Below, piece by piece: positions 1 to 10,003 of a stretch of DNA of 64,000 bases (position 1 is its first letter; every line of letters starts with the position of its first letter). The stretch lies in contig NZ_SIXF01000011.1 in assembly GCF_004310665.1 (NCBI RefSeq), positions 1 through 64,000 of the forward strand, in the 5' to 3' direction. The translations under genes and the position numbers were made by a program. Source of the DNA: Pedobacter kyonggii. Lineage in GTDB: Bacteria; Bacteroidota; Bacteroidia; Sphingobacteriales; Sphingobacteriaceae. The notes beneath the pieces are model-generated. The model worked only from the letters and a program-made list of their open reading frames with translations, did not search any database and had not been told where the DNA came from.

Positions 1-330
1 GCGATTTTAGAAACAGATTTTAAGCCCGAAAAAGCATTGGCGAAAGTAATGAACGACCGTTTGATCTGTACAGCGAAGGAACTTCGGGAGGTGCATTTTA
101 AGCCTTTGTCAGGCAGGGGATTTTCAGACGATGATCTGGTTGTCTACATCAGTTACAACCCGAAATACAAGATCCGCTTCCGGATCGTGAATGATGTTCC
201 TGCTGATATAGAATATTTCGTAGCCGAATGCTGCGGCAGATTGGGCTTTATCCTTTGGAGGGCAAATGCGATAGGGGTAAGCACTATAATATCAGAATCC
301 GGGAAGGACATCACCGTCGCCACCGGCTGA
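1..330 (+). CDS. Unknown protein, 5' end outside the window
   Basis: The reading frame is open from the first base and ends at a TGA at 328-330, so at least 109 C-terminal residues are present and the start lies to the left. I do not recognise the family. It looks like a small soluble alpha/beta protein: no signal peptide or membrane segment is visible, and there is a Cys pair in VAECCGRLG. A second, damaged copy of the stretch IRFRIVNDVPADI..YFVAECCG occurs at 15859-15970, so this family has been duplicated locally. The internal TTG at 37 is not needed as a start because the frame continues upstream. Confidence 0.55.
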   Translation, partial: AILETDFKPEKALAKVMNDRLICTAKELREVHFKPLSGRGFSDDDLVVYISYNPKYKIRFRIVNDVPADIEYFVAECCGRLGFILWRANAIGVSTIISESGKDITVATG

Positions 331-422
331 ACCTCATTGCTTTGATCTCAATCAAATCAAGTTCTGAGGTTATGGCTTTGAAGAACTTTGTGCGTCGCTT
401 GTTCAGGTATTTACTTACCATA

Positions 423-1037
423 CTAAGATACTAGCCTGGTTGGGGTAAGTTTATTTCTAATCCTGCTTAAAGTTTCAAGGCGCATTCCCAGATAAGTTGC
501 CATGTATCTTAATGGAATCCGTGATAATTCCACCTTGGAATTTTCTTCAAATTCCCTATATCTTTCTGTTGCCATTGGTATCCTTGCTAAGATCGCCCGC
601 TCCGAGGCTAAGTAATATTGGTGAGCCAGCATTTTTCTTCCAATTATGTTTGCCTCAGCAAAATTTTCATATAGGAAATCAATTAGCTTATATGGAATGC
701 AGATTAGTTCTGCATCCTCCAGGGCCTGGATGTATTCTGTGGAATGCTTTGCATTTCCATCCGGATTTCTGAATGCCCCAATAATTTCGTTTCCGAAACT
801 GAACCAGGTCGTTATATCTTTTTTGCCGACCTTTATAAAACCCCTTACCAACCCCTTTATCAGGTAATATAAACAGGCATTGTGATCAATTGGCGAAAGT
901 AGGTATTTGTTTTTTTTTACATTTATCATGCTGACATGATCATAATATGCCGCTTTGTAGTCTCCTTATAATATACAATATTGTGCTAGATAGTTGAACA
1001 GGTATGGCAGGTAATGAGTCTTCGGATCTTTTATCAT
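423..1037 (-). pseudogene. Crp/Fnr-family regulator gene interrupted by one nonsense codon
   Basis: Reading from an ATG at 1035-1037 gives a 204-codon gene, almost the same length as the intact 203-residue Crp/Fnr paralogue at 46349-46960, and the two align along the whole length (for example VKKNKYLLSPID against VKKNKYILSPID, and RLETLSRIRNK in both). Codon 24 (966-968) is TAA where the paralogue has Ser. The part after it can be translated from the ATG at 927-929, giving a 168-residue product without the first 36 residues but still with the cyclic-nucleotide-binding-like beta roll and the C-terminal winged helix. It is therefore probably a recent pseudogene, although a shortened protein cannot be excluded. 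It appears monocistronic. Confidence 0.82.
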
Positions 1038-1604
1038 TATGGTAATTCGGCTTCATGTAATATTTTCAGTATCTGTTTTTATCAGTCACTCCATATTATC
1101 TGTGACTAGGCGATAGCGCTATCTGATTTTTTAAAAATCTAACGGGGGCAGGTAACAATAGATACAATTGCTTCCCCGAAATGTTTTCAAAATCTTACAG
1201 AAAATCATATTTGAGGTTCCGTTTTTTTTGGACGAAGCATTCAGCAAAACAATTGCCGTTTTCAATTAACCTAATTGTAGAATTCGCATGTTTCATTGAA
1301 CTTTTTTACAAAGTTACATGTTCCGCACATTTGTAGCCATTTTGCTAAATAAGTTCAACCAAAAGCAAAAAAAAAATCAATTATAGCTTAAGCATAAATG
1401 ATATTTCATTAAAGACGGTCATAAATTCAAATTATTGACTTAATTCTGCGAAACTTGATCTTTAAAATAACAGATGAATTTGAAACAAATCAATTCAGGT
1501 TTTAGAACCTGTTGTTGAAAATGTTCCTCAATTATATGATTCAAAAAGCTGCTGTAGATCGGTTGCCAGGTTAAGCCTAATAGACAACTTTGTCTAAGAA
1601 AGGT
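1038..1604. other. Intergenic stretch without recognisable genes
   Basis: This AT-rich stretch carries no open frame with recognisable similarity on either strand. A perfect 12-bp palindrome, GATAGCGCTATC, lies at 1112-1123. The region leads into the decayed sugar-degradation genes that follow. Confidence 0.4.
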
Positions 1605-1751
1605 GCAGATATATCATCGGCGTAATGCTTTTGGAGAACGAGTTCTTCGACCCTCTTTGTTATCCTTTGGCTGATCTTCTTTTCCTTCGTCCGATGGTTA
1701 TAGAAACGCGGAGTTCTGCAGCAACATCTTTTATCGATATTTTCTATTCAT
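1605..1751 (-). pseudogene. Remnant of a LacI-family regulator (N-terminal helix-turn-helix)
   Basis: On the minus strand one frame reads ISIKDVAAELRVSIT, the start of a LacI-type helix-turn-helix. A neighbouring frame continues with KISQRITKRVEELVLQKHY, which matches the usual end of that domain in Bacteroidota LacI proteins. The recognition helix and hinge (VSxVLNGK) are missing between the two parts, an ATG at 1749-1751 is one base out of frame, and nothing of the sugar-binding domain follows. It is a decayed fragment. LacI regulators commonly accompany GH10 xylanase genes, and a GH10 remnant lies just upstream on the same strand. Confidence 0.6.
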
Positions 1752-2045
1752 CTCCTTGGCATATTTCGCTGAGGTTTTAAGATTCAGTTACCTGTGGGTT
1801 CAAGGCTGTTAAGTATGCTTCACTCGACAACAGAAAAACCTCTGGTTAGATGAGCATTTTCTCCTGACGTATTTTACCCAATAAACATAATTAGACAAAG
1901 TTTTAAAGGACCCCGTGATGTAGGTATGCTGACTTGCGGGCACGAGTATCTTCCATTGGGAGCCTGTACTTTGAACCAGGCAGTCTGATCCGGTCTGCAT
2001 GGTTAACGCTAACTGTGGCCCGTTTAACCATCCAGGTTGATTATT

Positions 2046-2402
2046 TTAGAATGATCTTAAGTGGATCCGATGTTTTTTCAGGTGGTATGTATACTTTGTT
2101 TTATTTCCATTTTTTGAAGTAAAGGTTACCTCATAAATGCCCAGGAAACCGCTGGATTCGGTTTTTTCGTTGACGCCTGTTTTTTTTGTCAGATTGGTCA
2201 TCCATTGTTTTGTCACCAGATTTCTCCATGCTTCCGCATTCGGCTTTTCTGTCCAGTCTTTTCTGAACATTGCGGCATCAGGCTTCCATTGGGCACTTTC
2301 CCAAAATCCCCACATGGTAAAACCAGTAACTGATGGATGGCTGTAACATGCAATAAGAAAATCTCTGGTATAATCCGCTTGAAGGCTTTTTTTGGATGGT
2401 GT
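2046..2402 (-). pseudogene. C-terminal remnant of a GH10 endo-xylanase-like gene
   Basis: The minus strand encodes about 118 residues with the hallmark end of a GH10 barrel: SLQADYTRDFLIACYSHPS, then GFTMWGFWESAQWKPDAA, then RKDWTEKPNAEAWRNLV. A short beta-rich tail follows (GFLGIYEVTFTSKNG), as in GH10 proteins carrying a C-terminal extension. A stop codon (2403-2405) and frame changes remove everything upstream, including both catalytic glutamates, so the gene is non-functional. A full GH10 enzyme has more than 330 residues. Further minus-strand frames up to about 2514 may hold more debris, but I cannot assign them. Confidence 0.72.
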
Positions 2403-2590
2403 TTATAATGAGGTTTGGGTTGTTCTTGGCTGTCCCCTGCGGTCCGGGCCATCTGCTGTATCTTTTGTTCCAAAGGGATGCCGCGTTTGTCCCTGGCAGG
2501 GCAGTAGTATACAAGATAGGGATATTGATTTGTATTGCAATACGCTAAACCTCAGATCGGTGGCGGTATAGTAAAGGGCTATGATCCTAA

Positions 2591-2785
2591 ATTAAAATAG
2601 ATGCTAAGCTATTAAGCAGCGGTTTTATTGCGCTGCAAAGCGCGGGCCATTCTGTTGACTTTAAGAACATTGAAATAAAAGATTTGTCTAGTGTAAAGAG
2701 AGTCGTTAAAAGTAAAAGGTTGTTCCTGGTCAACAATTACAGGAACATCTGTGTTTATAATTCATTTTCTATCTTGCAATATTAA
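2591..2785 (+). pseudogene. C-terminal remnant of a DUF1080 (3-keto-disaccharide hydrolase-like) gene
   Basis: The + strand frame reads SGFIALQSAGHSVDFKNIEI, which matches the conserved end of DUF1080 beta-sandwich hydrolases (usually GxIALQxEGxPvxFrNIxI). The frame then runs into unrelated residues before a stop at 2783-2785 and is closed by a stop at 2588-2590 upstream, so only about 60 codons survive. It lies directly upstream of the intact HTCS gene and belongs with the other decayed sugar-metabolism genes at 1.6-2.4 kb. Confidence 0.5.
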
Positions 2786-2840
2786 ATTGTTATTCTGACT
2801 TAAAGAATAACATGCACGAATTTTATAAAACGAATTTTTA

Positions 2841-5800
2841 ATGTTTACAGGGAAAACCATAATTGCATTAATCTTCTTACTGATTTCGTTTGCGGGTTTA
2901 GCTCAGCAAGGCCAGATTCAGTTTTCTTGTATAAATATTTCCGATGGGCTCTCTCATAATCAGATAAATACAATTCTTAAAGATAATAAAGGTTTTATTT
3001 GGATTGGTACCCTTTCTGGATTAAATCGTTTTGATGGTCAGAAGATTAAGATTTTTAAACACGATCCGAGAGACCCTAAATCAATAAGCGATGACTTTAT
3101 TGTTAATATCTTTGAACTGCCAGATAACAAGTTATATCTGGAAACCAAGAATGGCGCTAATATCTATGACGCGGAAACACAAAGTTTTATAAGGGATGTG
3201 AAACCTTACCTGAAGGAGTTAAACATTATTGCTAAAAAGATCATAGAAATAGTAAAAGATGGTAAGGGCGGTTTTTGGTTCAATGCAGGTGACGAAGGCG
3301 TCTTTAAATATGATACGCTGAGCAAAAAAAGTATTCATCTAAAACTGAATACCGGGAATGCCGCATCACTAGCCGGTTCTCCAGTTTCTGCATTACAGAA
3401 AGGGCCTAATGGAGACATTTGGATTATTCATACGGATAAGACCATTGAGCAGCTCAATAGCTCTACTGGGAAAGTGCAAAAGCGTATCTCGGTATTCAAA
3501 CATACCAATCCTTTGTCTTTTCAAAACTTTAAACTGTTTGTTGATAACGTGTCTGATCTATGGATATATACCCTGAATAGCCAGAGAGGAGTAGATTTTT
3601 ATGAAACCAAAACCGGGAAGACCAGATTTATAGACAAGGCACCAAATGGTCTGAATAACAATCTGATCAGCAGTATCATTCAGGATGATAAAGGATTGAT
3701 TTGGATAGGAACCGATCATGGCGGTGTTAACCTGCTGGATAAAAGAAATTTTAGTGTCAGGTATCTTGTTAATAAAGAGGACGACGTTAAAAGTATTGGT
3801 CAGAATGCCATTTTAACCTTGTATAAAGACCATTCGGGGATAATATGGGTAGGAACATTTAAAAAGGGCGTTAGCTTTTATCATGAAAAGATCCTCAAAT
3901 TCCCGCTCTATAAACACCAGAATGCAAATCCCCGTGGGCTGATTTATGACGATGTAAACCGTTTTGTAGAAGATGGACTGAATAACATCTGGATTGGTAC
4001 GAATGGAGGTGGGCTATTTTATTTTAATAGAAAAACAGGTCAGTTTAAAAGGTATGTGCATGAACCTGGAAATCCAAACAGTTTGAGTAACGACATTATC
4101 GTAAGTCTGTTTATAGATCGTGATAAAAAGCTATGGGTAGGGACTTATTTTGGCGGGTTAAGTTGCTTTGATGGCACAAAGTTTATTCATTATAAACACA
4201 ATAGCCAGGATGTAAACAGCCTTATTGATGACCGGGTATGGGATATTCTTGAAGACAGGAAAGGGAATCTATGGATTGCTACTTTAGGCGGTGGACTGGA
4301 TAAATTCGATAGAAGCAAAGGCATTTTTATTCACAAAAAGGTAGGAGAAAAGAATGGTATAATTTCAAATTCGCTTTCCTGCTTAATAGAGGATAGAAAA
4401 GGCAGTATTTGGATAGGGAGTTCGGAAGGGGTTGATGAAATGAAACCAGATGGCCGATTCGTTCATTACAAAAATAAACCAGGCGATAAAAAATCGTTGA
4501 TCAATAATGTTGTTTATGGCATGATGGAGGATAGCTATGGTTTTATATGGATATCCACACGTGATGGGTTAAGTCGGTTAAATCCTGAAACTGCAGCGTT
4601 CCAGAATTTCGATAATAAAGATGGGCTCACTGAAATGACTACTTTAAAAGTGGTTGAAGATAATGACAAAAATCTTTGGGTAAGCACTGCAAATGGTTTG
4701 TTCGAGGTTATTGTCAAAAAGATAAATAAGGACAAATTCTCTTACACCTTTCGTAAGTACGATGAACATGACGGTTTGCAGGGCAATGCATTTAATGCCA
4801 ATGCAGGGTTTAAGACCAAATCGGGAGAGCTTTTATTTGGAGGAGCAAACGGCTTTAATCTTTTTAAGCCTGCCGACATCAGGAATGACATTACCAAGCC
4901 TGTTATCGTTTTTACTGATCTGCAGATTTCTAACAGGAGCATTGGCATTGATGACCAGGTAAATGGAAGGGGCATATTAAAGAAGTCTATTATTTTTACA
5001 AAAGATATAAAGCTGAACCATAACCAGAATGGATTTGCGCTTGAGTTTGCAGCATTGAATTTCTTTAATCCTCAAAAAATAAAATATCGGTACAAGCTCG
5101 AAGGATTTGATCTGCACTGGCAGGAACTTCAGGGAAATAACCGATTGGCAACTTATACCAATATTGATCCAGGTGAATATACTTTTAAAGTGGTTTCTAC
5201 TGATGCTTCGGGAAATTGGGTGAATAATGAGACCAGCCTTAACATTACCATTATGCCTCCATTTTGGAGAACAACGCTGGCCTATATCATTTACGCATTG
5301 TTAATTGGTGGTATGCTGTTTTTCATCAGGCATCGTGGCATTCAACGGATAAGGAAGGAGTTTTTAATAGAACAGGAACGACAACAAGCCAAACGGATGC
5401 ATGAACTGGATCTGCTTAAGATAAAATTTTTTACCAATGTAAGTCACGAATTCAGAACGCCCCTATCGCTGATCATCACGCCACTTGAGAAACTGATCAA
5501 ACAAGCTCAGGATTCAGAAAGACCGCAACTTCAAATGATTCAGCGGAACGGGCGCCGCTTGCTGAATCTGGTAAATCAATTGCTGGATTTTAGAAGAATG
5601 GAGGTACACGAATTAAAACTGCACCCTAAAACAGGAGATATCATTTCTTTTATTCAGGAGCTGTCATTTTCCTTTAGTGATATAGCCGACAGAGAGAACA
5701 TCAGTTTTACTTTTCAAACCGATAGAAAGAGCCTGATTACCTTTTTTGATCATGATAAAATTGAAAGGATACTGTTTAATCTCCTTTCGAATGCTTTTAA

Positions 5801-6965
5801 ATTTACACCACAGGGTGGTAAAGTGAAAGTAAGTTTGCTCACTACCATTAATGAACGAAAACGAACCCAGTTGATTCTTAAAGTTTCTGATACGGGTATT
5901 GGTATTCCTGAGGATAACCAGGCAAGGATATTCGAAAGGTTTTTTCAAAATGATGTTCCCGGTTCCATTGTTAACCAGGGCAGTGGTATAGGCTTGTCAA
6001 TTACCCGGGAATTTGTAAGGCTGCATGGTGGGCATATTACGGTTGCCAGTATTGTGAATGAAGGAACTGAGTTTACAGTTTACCTTGTTTTTCCTAAAAC
6101 AGATATAGGACCATCTGGTTCAGAAGCTAAGCTCGATCTGGTCATTACTGCCAGGGCAGAAGAAAATGAGATAAGTGATCCTAAGGTTGTATGGAAAAGT
6201 AAAAAGCCGATGCTCATGCTGGTGGAAGATAATGAGGATTTTAGGTTTTATTTAAAAGACAACTTAAAAGAATACTACCAGATAGCCGAGGCCGCCAATG
6301 GTAAAGAAGGCTGGCAAAAAACACTTTCTATACACCCTGATTTGATTGTTAGTGATGTGAGTATGCCTGAAATGAACGGTATTGATCTTTGTCGGAAAAT
6401 TAAAGCGGATAAGCGTACGGCTCATTTACCTGTGATATTACTTACTGCATTAACTACTGAAGACGAACAATTGATGGGCCTTGAAACCGGTGCCAATGAT
6501 TACATGACCAAACCTTTTAACTTTGAGATTCTTTTATCGAAAATAAGGAACCTACTGCAGCAGCAGGCACTTTCAAAAAAGACCTACCAAAAGCAGGTAG
6601 AGTTTAAACCACTGGAAACAGAAATTGAATCTGTTGACGATAAGTTCATCAGACAGTTGTCTTTTCATATAGAAAAACATTTGTCAGACTCCGGCTATAC
6701 TGTCGACCAGTTAAGTGCAGACATGAATATGAGCAGGGTAGGTTTATACAAAAAAGTACTTCCGCTAACAGGTAAATCACCTGTAGCATACATACGCTCT
6801 TACAGGTTGCTAAAATCTAAACCGCTATTACTGAAATCGCAGATGACTATTGCCGAAGTTGCTTATGAAGTAGGCTTCAGTAACCCCAAGCATTTCAGTA
6901 AATATTTTAAACAGGAATTCAATATACTACCATCGGCATACGCATTAACAAAACTTGATAAATAG
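2841..6965 (+). CDS. Hybrid two-component system sensor/regulator (HTCS) of PUL 1
   Basis: This 1374-residue protein senses a glycan fragment in the periplasm and activates the neighbouring PUL. A signal peptide (about residues 1-21, ending LAQQ) is followed by two-component propeller repeats to about residue 690, each with motifs like GFIWIGTLSGLNRFDG. A Y_Y_Y domain (about 740-805) and one membrane span (about 812-832, LAYIIYALLIGGMLFF) follow. The cytoplasmic part has a HisKA domain with phospho-acceptor His in NVSHEFRTP (about 867), a HATPase domain with DTGIGIPEDNQARIFERF, a receiver domain with phospho-acceptor Asp in LIVSDVSMPE (about 1171) and a C-terminal AraC helix-turn-helix (about 1270-1370). 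All expected parts are present. A 7-bp inverted repeat (GTTATTC/GAATAAC, 2789-2811) precedes the gene. Confidence 0.96.
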   Translation: MFTGKTIIALIFLLISFAGLAQQGQIQFSCINISDGLSHNQINTILKDNKGFIWIGTLSGLNRFDGQKIKIFKHDPRDPKSISDDFIVNIFELPDNKLYLETKNGANIYDAETQSFIRDVKPYLKELNIIAKKIIEIVKDGKGGFWFNAGDEGVFKYDTLSKKSIHLKLNTGNAASLAGSPVSALQKGPNGDIWIIHTDKTIEQLNSSTGKVQKRISVFKHTNPLSFQNFKLFVDNVSDLWIYTLNSQRGVDFYETKTGKTRFIDKAPNGLNNNLISSIIQDDKGLIWIGTDHGGVNLLDKRNFSVRYLVNKEDDVKSIGQNAILTLYKDHSGIIWVGTFKKGVSFYHEKILKFPLYKHQNANPRGLIYDDVNRFVEDGLNNIWIGTNGGGLFYFNRKTGQFKRYVHEPGNPNSLSNDIIVSLFIDRDKKLWVGTYFGGLSCFDGTKFIHYKHNSQDVNSLIDDRVWDILEDRKGNLWIATLGGGLDKFDRSKGIFIHKKVGEKNGIISNSLSCLIEDRKGSIWIGSSEGVDEMKPDGRFVHYKNKPGDKKSLINNVVYGMMEDSYGFIWISTRDGLSRLNPETAAFQNFDNKDGLTEMTTLKVVEDNDKNLWVSTANGLFEVIVKKINKDKFSYTFRKYDEHDGLQGNAFNANAGFKTKSGELLFGGANGFNLFKPADIRNDITKPVIVFTDLQISNRSIGIDDQVNGRGILKKSIIFTKDIKLNHNQNGFALEFAALNFFNPQKIKYRYKLEGFDLHWQELQGNNRLATYTNIDPGEYTFKVVSTDASGNWVNNETSLNITIMPPFWRTTLAYIIYALLIGGMLFFIRHRGIQRIRKEFLIEQERQQAKRMHELDLLKIKFFTNVSHEFRTPLSLIITPLEKLIKQAQDSERPQLQMIQRNGRRLLNLVNQLLDFRRMEVHELKLHPKTGDIISFIQELSFSFSDIADRENISFTFQTDRKSLITFFDHDKIERILFNLLSNAFKFTPQGGKVKVSLLTTINERKRTQLILKVSDTGIGIPEDNQARIFERFFQNDVPGSIVNQGSGIGLSITREFVRLHGGHITVASIVNEGTEFTVYLVFPKTDIGPSGSEAKLDLVITARAEENEISDPKVVWKSKKPMLMLVEDNEDFRFYLKDNLKEYYQIAEAANGKEGWQKTLSIHPDLIVSDVSMPEMNGIDLCRKIKADKRTAHLPVILLTALTTEDEQLMGLETGANDYMTKPFNFEILLSKIRNLLQQQALSKKTYQKQVEFKPLETEIESVDDKFIRQLSFHIEKHLSDSGYTVDQLSADMNMSRVGLYKKVLPLTGKSPVAYIRSYRLLKSKPLLLKSQMTIAEVAYEVGFSNPKHFSKYFKQEFNILPSAYALTKLDK

Positions 6966-7097
6966 CCCATTCAACATTTATTAGGCTAATTTGTTAACAT
7001 ACGGATACCTAATTGTTATCATTCGAGTGCCCTCGCTTTTTTTGGGTGCATATACCTTTAGAAATAAATCAACCAGGTATAAACTGTATTTATTTCT

Positions 7098-9947
7098 ATG
7101 CAAAAAATTAGGGTGGGCACCGTAATATTTATAGGTAGTATTCTACTTTATTTAAATGTAAACGGGCAGGTAAAAAATGATGTGCAAACAACTTCAGGGA
7201 TTGAAATTCCTATTCAAAATTCTGCCTCAGGAATTAAAAAAATAAAACTTCAACCGGTATCCGATCAGATCATTCATGTAACTGCAATTGCGACAGACAA
7301 GTTTCCTGACGACAAAAGTTTAATGGCTGTTAAGCTTTCAGATGCTGCTGTTAAATTTACAACAACCAACACACCCGACCAGGTGACCTTAAGTACTTCA
7401 TTGTTAAAGGTGGAAGTATCCACAAAAACCGGTTTAATTACTTATCGTGATGCCAACGGTAAAGTATTACTGGCCCAAACAAAAACCGAAGGCCTTTCAC
7501 TTATCCCTAAAGTATTTAATGGAGAGCCGTCCTATCAGGTTTCTCAGCTGTTCGATGCGCAGGAAAATGAAGCATATTACGGTTTGGGACAGCACCAGCA
7601 GGGACTGGTAAATTATAATGGACGCAGGGTAGATCTTGTGCAGTACAATACAGAAATAGGCGTTCCCTTTTTTGTTTCTAATAAAGGTTATGGGCTGCTT
7701 TGGGATAATTATTCGATTACCCGCGCTGGCGACATAAGAGATTACCAGCCTTTAACTGCATTGAAATTATTTTCTAAAGAGGGAGATGAAGGATGGCTTA
7801 CCGCTTCCTATACTTCGAAAAGTGAACCAGGCAAGGTATTGCTTAAGCAACCTATATCTGAACTATCTATAAACTGGTTAACAGACCAGCATAAATTTCC
7901 TTCAAGCATAAAAATGCAGGATGCCGTGGTGCATTATGAGGGAGCCGTAGAAAGCGGTATGGAGGGGCTGTACCAGTTCCAGCTAAAATATGCAGGTTAT
8001 ATTAAAGTTTGGTTTGGTGAGCAGCTTGTTGCCGATTTTTGGCGTCAGGCATGGAATTCGGGATCGGCAATACTAGATCTGGAATTAAAAAAAGGTAAGA
8101 AAACCAAAATTAAGATTGAATGGATACCGGATGGCGGAGAATCTTATCTGGGACTAACCTGTTTGCCTCCTTTGCCGGAATCATTAAAAAATACCTTTGC
8201 GCTTAGTTCCGAATCTGGTGCCTCAATTAACTATTACTTTATTGGGGGTGCAAATGCCGATCAGGTAATTAGCGGGTACCGCACAGTAACGGGAAAAGCC
8301 GTGTTAATGCCTAAATGGGCGATGGGTTTTTGGCAAAGCAGGGAACGCTATAAAACGCAGGATGAAATTTTATCAACCGTAAAAGAGTTCCGTGATCGTA
8401 AAATCCCGCTTGATAATATTGTACTGGATTGGTCATATTGGAAGCAGCCGGAATGGGGTAGTCAGCAGTTTGATCCTGCACGTTTTGCTGATCCTGATGA
8501 GATGATCAAATCGCTTCACCAACAACACGTGAATCTGATGATTTCTGTTTGGCCTAAGTTTAATAAAGGTTTTGATATCTATGACAAGTTTAACAAAGAA
8601 AATTTCCTTTATAAAAGAAATATTGTTGATGGGCGTGTAGATTGGATAGGCAAGGGATATTCAAATACATTCTACGATGCTTTTAATCCGAAAGCAAGAA
8701 CAGCATTTTGGGAATTGATGAATAAAAGATTGTATAGTAAAGGTATAGATGCCTGGTGGATGGATGCTACGGAACCTGATATGCATTCGAATTTACCGGT
8801 GGAGATTAGAAAAGACCTCATGAATCCAACGTATGAGGGGTCATCGACAACTTATTTTAACGCATTTCCATTGGTTAATGCCAAAGGCGTTTATGAAGGG
8901 CAACGTAAAGCCAACAACGAAAACAGGGTCTTTATTTTAACACGTTCTGCTTATGCTGGCTTGCAAAGATATGCTGCTGCGGCCTGGAGCGGGGATATCG
9001 CTTCAAGGTGGGAGGACATGAAAACCCAGATCGGTGCAGGTGTAAACTTTTCTCTTTCGGGCATGCCTTACTGGACGATGGATGTTGGTGGTTTTTCTGT
9101 TGAAAAGCGCTATGAAAATCCAGGCAAGGAAGACCTGGAAGAATGGAGAGAACTAAATACCCGTTGGTACCAGTTTGGAGCTTTTGTTCCCTTGTTTAGG
9201 GTACACGGACAGTTTCCTTTTAGAGAGATCTATAACATTGCGCCAGAGGGGCACCCTGCTTATAAAAGTATGCTGTACTACAATAAATTGCGCTATAGAC
9301 TGATGCCTTATATTTATTCAATTGCCGGCAATACCTATCATCACGATTATACCATGATGCGAGGTTTAATGATGGACTTTCCTCAGGACCTTAAAGCTTC
9401 TAATTTGCCAGATGCCTTCCTTTTTGGCCCTTCTCTATTAATTAATCCTGTTTATAAATATAAAGACAGGAATAGGGAAGTGTACCTTCCATCAGGACAA
9501 GGCTGGTATGATTTATATACAGGCAGGTATATTAAAGGCGGGCAAACCATTAAAGCTGATGCACCATATGAAAAGATGCCTGTGTATGTGAAGGAAGGAT
9601 CTATTATTCCTACAGGACCGGAATTACAATACACTTCAGAAAAAGCTGCGGATCCGATAACACTGTTTGTGTACACCGGTAAAAATGCTTCATTCTCCCT
9701 TTATGAGGATGAGGGTACCAATTACAATTATGAGAAAGGTGCTTTCGCTACGATAGATTTCAGTTACGACGAAAAAACCAAAACGCTTACGGTGGGTAGT
9801 CGCCAGGGGAGTTTCAATGGGATGCCGGAGAGTAGAACATTTAAGGTCGTAGTGATTACCCCCAAATCAGCCAAGGCATTAGAATTTAACCAAAAGGCAA
9901 ACTACAGCCTTACCTACAACGGTAAGGCAACTACAATCAAGCTCTAA
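7098..9947 (+). CDS. GH31 alpha-glycosidase with PA14 insert, probable alpha-xylosidase
   Basis: This 949-residue secreted enzyme has an N-terminal signal peptide (cleavage near NGQ, about residue 24) and the GH31 N-terminal beta-sandwich. An inserted PA14 domain (about 275-355) comes next, then the (beta/alpha)8 barrel and C-terminal beta domains. The nucleophile Asp is in WWMDATEPD (about 556) and the acid/base Asp in WSGDIASRW (about 632). The PA14 insertion and the WWMDATEPD motif are features of xyloglucan-active alpha-xylosidases of the CjXyl31A type, so removal of alpha-1,6-xylose from xyloglucan oligosaccharides is the best guess; an alpha-glucosidase activity is possible. It is the only glycosidase of this PUL and lies between the HTCS and susC. 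Confidence 0.9.
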   Translation: MQKIRVGTVIFIGSILLYLNVNGQVKNDVQTTSGIEIPIQNSASGIKKIKLQPVSDQIIHVTAIATDKFPDDKSLMAVKLSDAAVKFTTTNTPDQVTLSTSLLKVEVSTKTGLITYRDANGKVLLAQTKTEGLSLIPKVFNGEPSYQVSQLFDAQENEAYYGLGQHQQGLVNYNGRRVDLVQYNTEIGVPFFVSNKGYGLLWDNYSITRAGDIRDYQPLTALKLFSKEGDEGWLTASYTSKSEPGKVLLKQPISELSINWLTDQHKFPSSIKMQDAVVHYEGAVESGMEGLYQFQLKYAGYIKVWFGEQLVADFWRQAWNSGSAILDLELKKGKKTKIKIEWIPDGGESYLGLTCLPPLPESLKNTFALSSESGASINYYFIGGANADQVISGYRTVTGKAVLMPKWAMGFWQSRERYKTQDEILSTVKEFRDRKIPLDNIVLDWSYWKQPEWGSQQFDPARFADPDEMIKSLHQQHVNLMISVWPKFNKGFDIYDKFNKENFLYKRNIVDGRVDWIGKGYSNTFYDAFNPKARTAFWELMNKRLYSKGIDAWWMDATEPDMHSNLPVEIRKDLMNPTYEGSSTTYFNAFPLVNAKGVYEGQRKANNENRVFILTRSAYAGLQRYAAAAWSGDIASRWEDMKTQIGAGVNFSLSGMPYWTMDVGGFSVEKRYENPGKEDLEEWRELNTRWYQFGAFVPLFRVHGQFPFREIYNIAPEGHPAYKSMLYYNKLRYRLMPYIYSIAGNTYHHDYTMMRGLMMDFPQDLKASNLPDAFLFGPSLLINPVYKYKDRNREVYLPSGQGWYDLYTGRYIKGGQTIKADAPYEKMPVYVKEGSIIPTGPELQYTSEKAADPITLFVYTGKNASFSLYEDEGTNYNYEKGAFATIDFSYDEKTKTLTVGSRQGSFNGMPESRTFKVVVITPKSAKALEFNQKANYSLTYNGKATTIKL

Positions 9948-10003
9948 CCAGAATTAAACCAATATAAAATGAATCAGTTATTTACTAAATTTTTAAGAAC
10001 GGC

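Noticed and set aside
1809-2000. 63-codon minus-strand frame between the LacI and GH10 remnants
   Set aside because: No family is recognised; another frame (with RLPMEDTRARKSAYL) looks more protein-like but cannot be assigned either.
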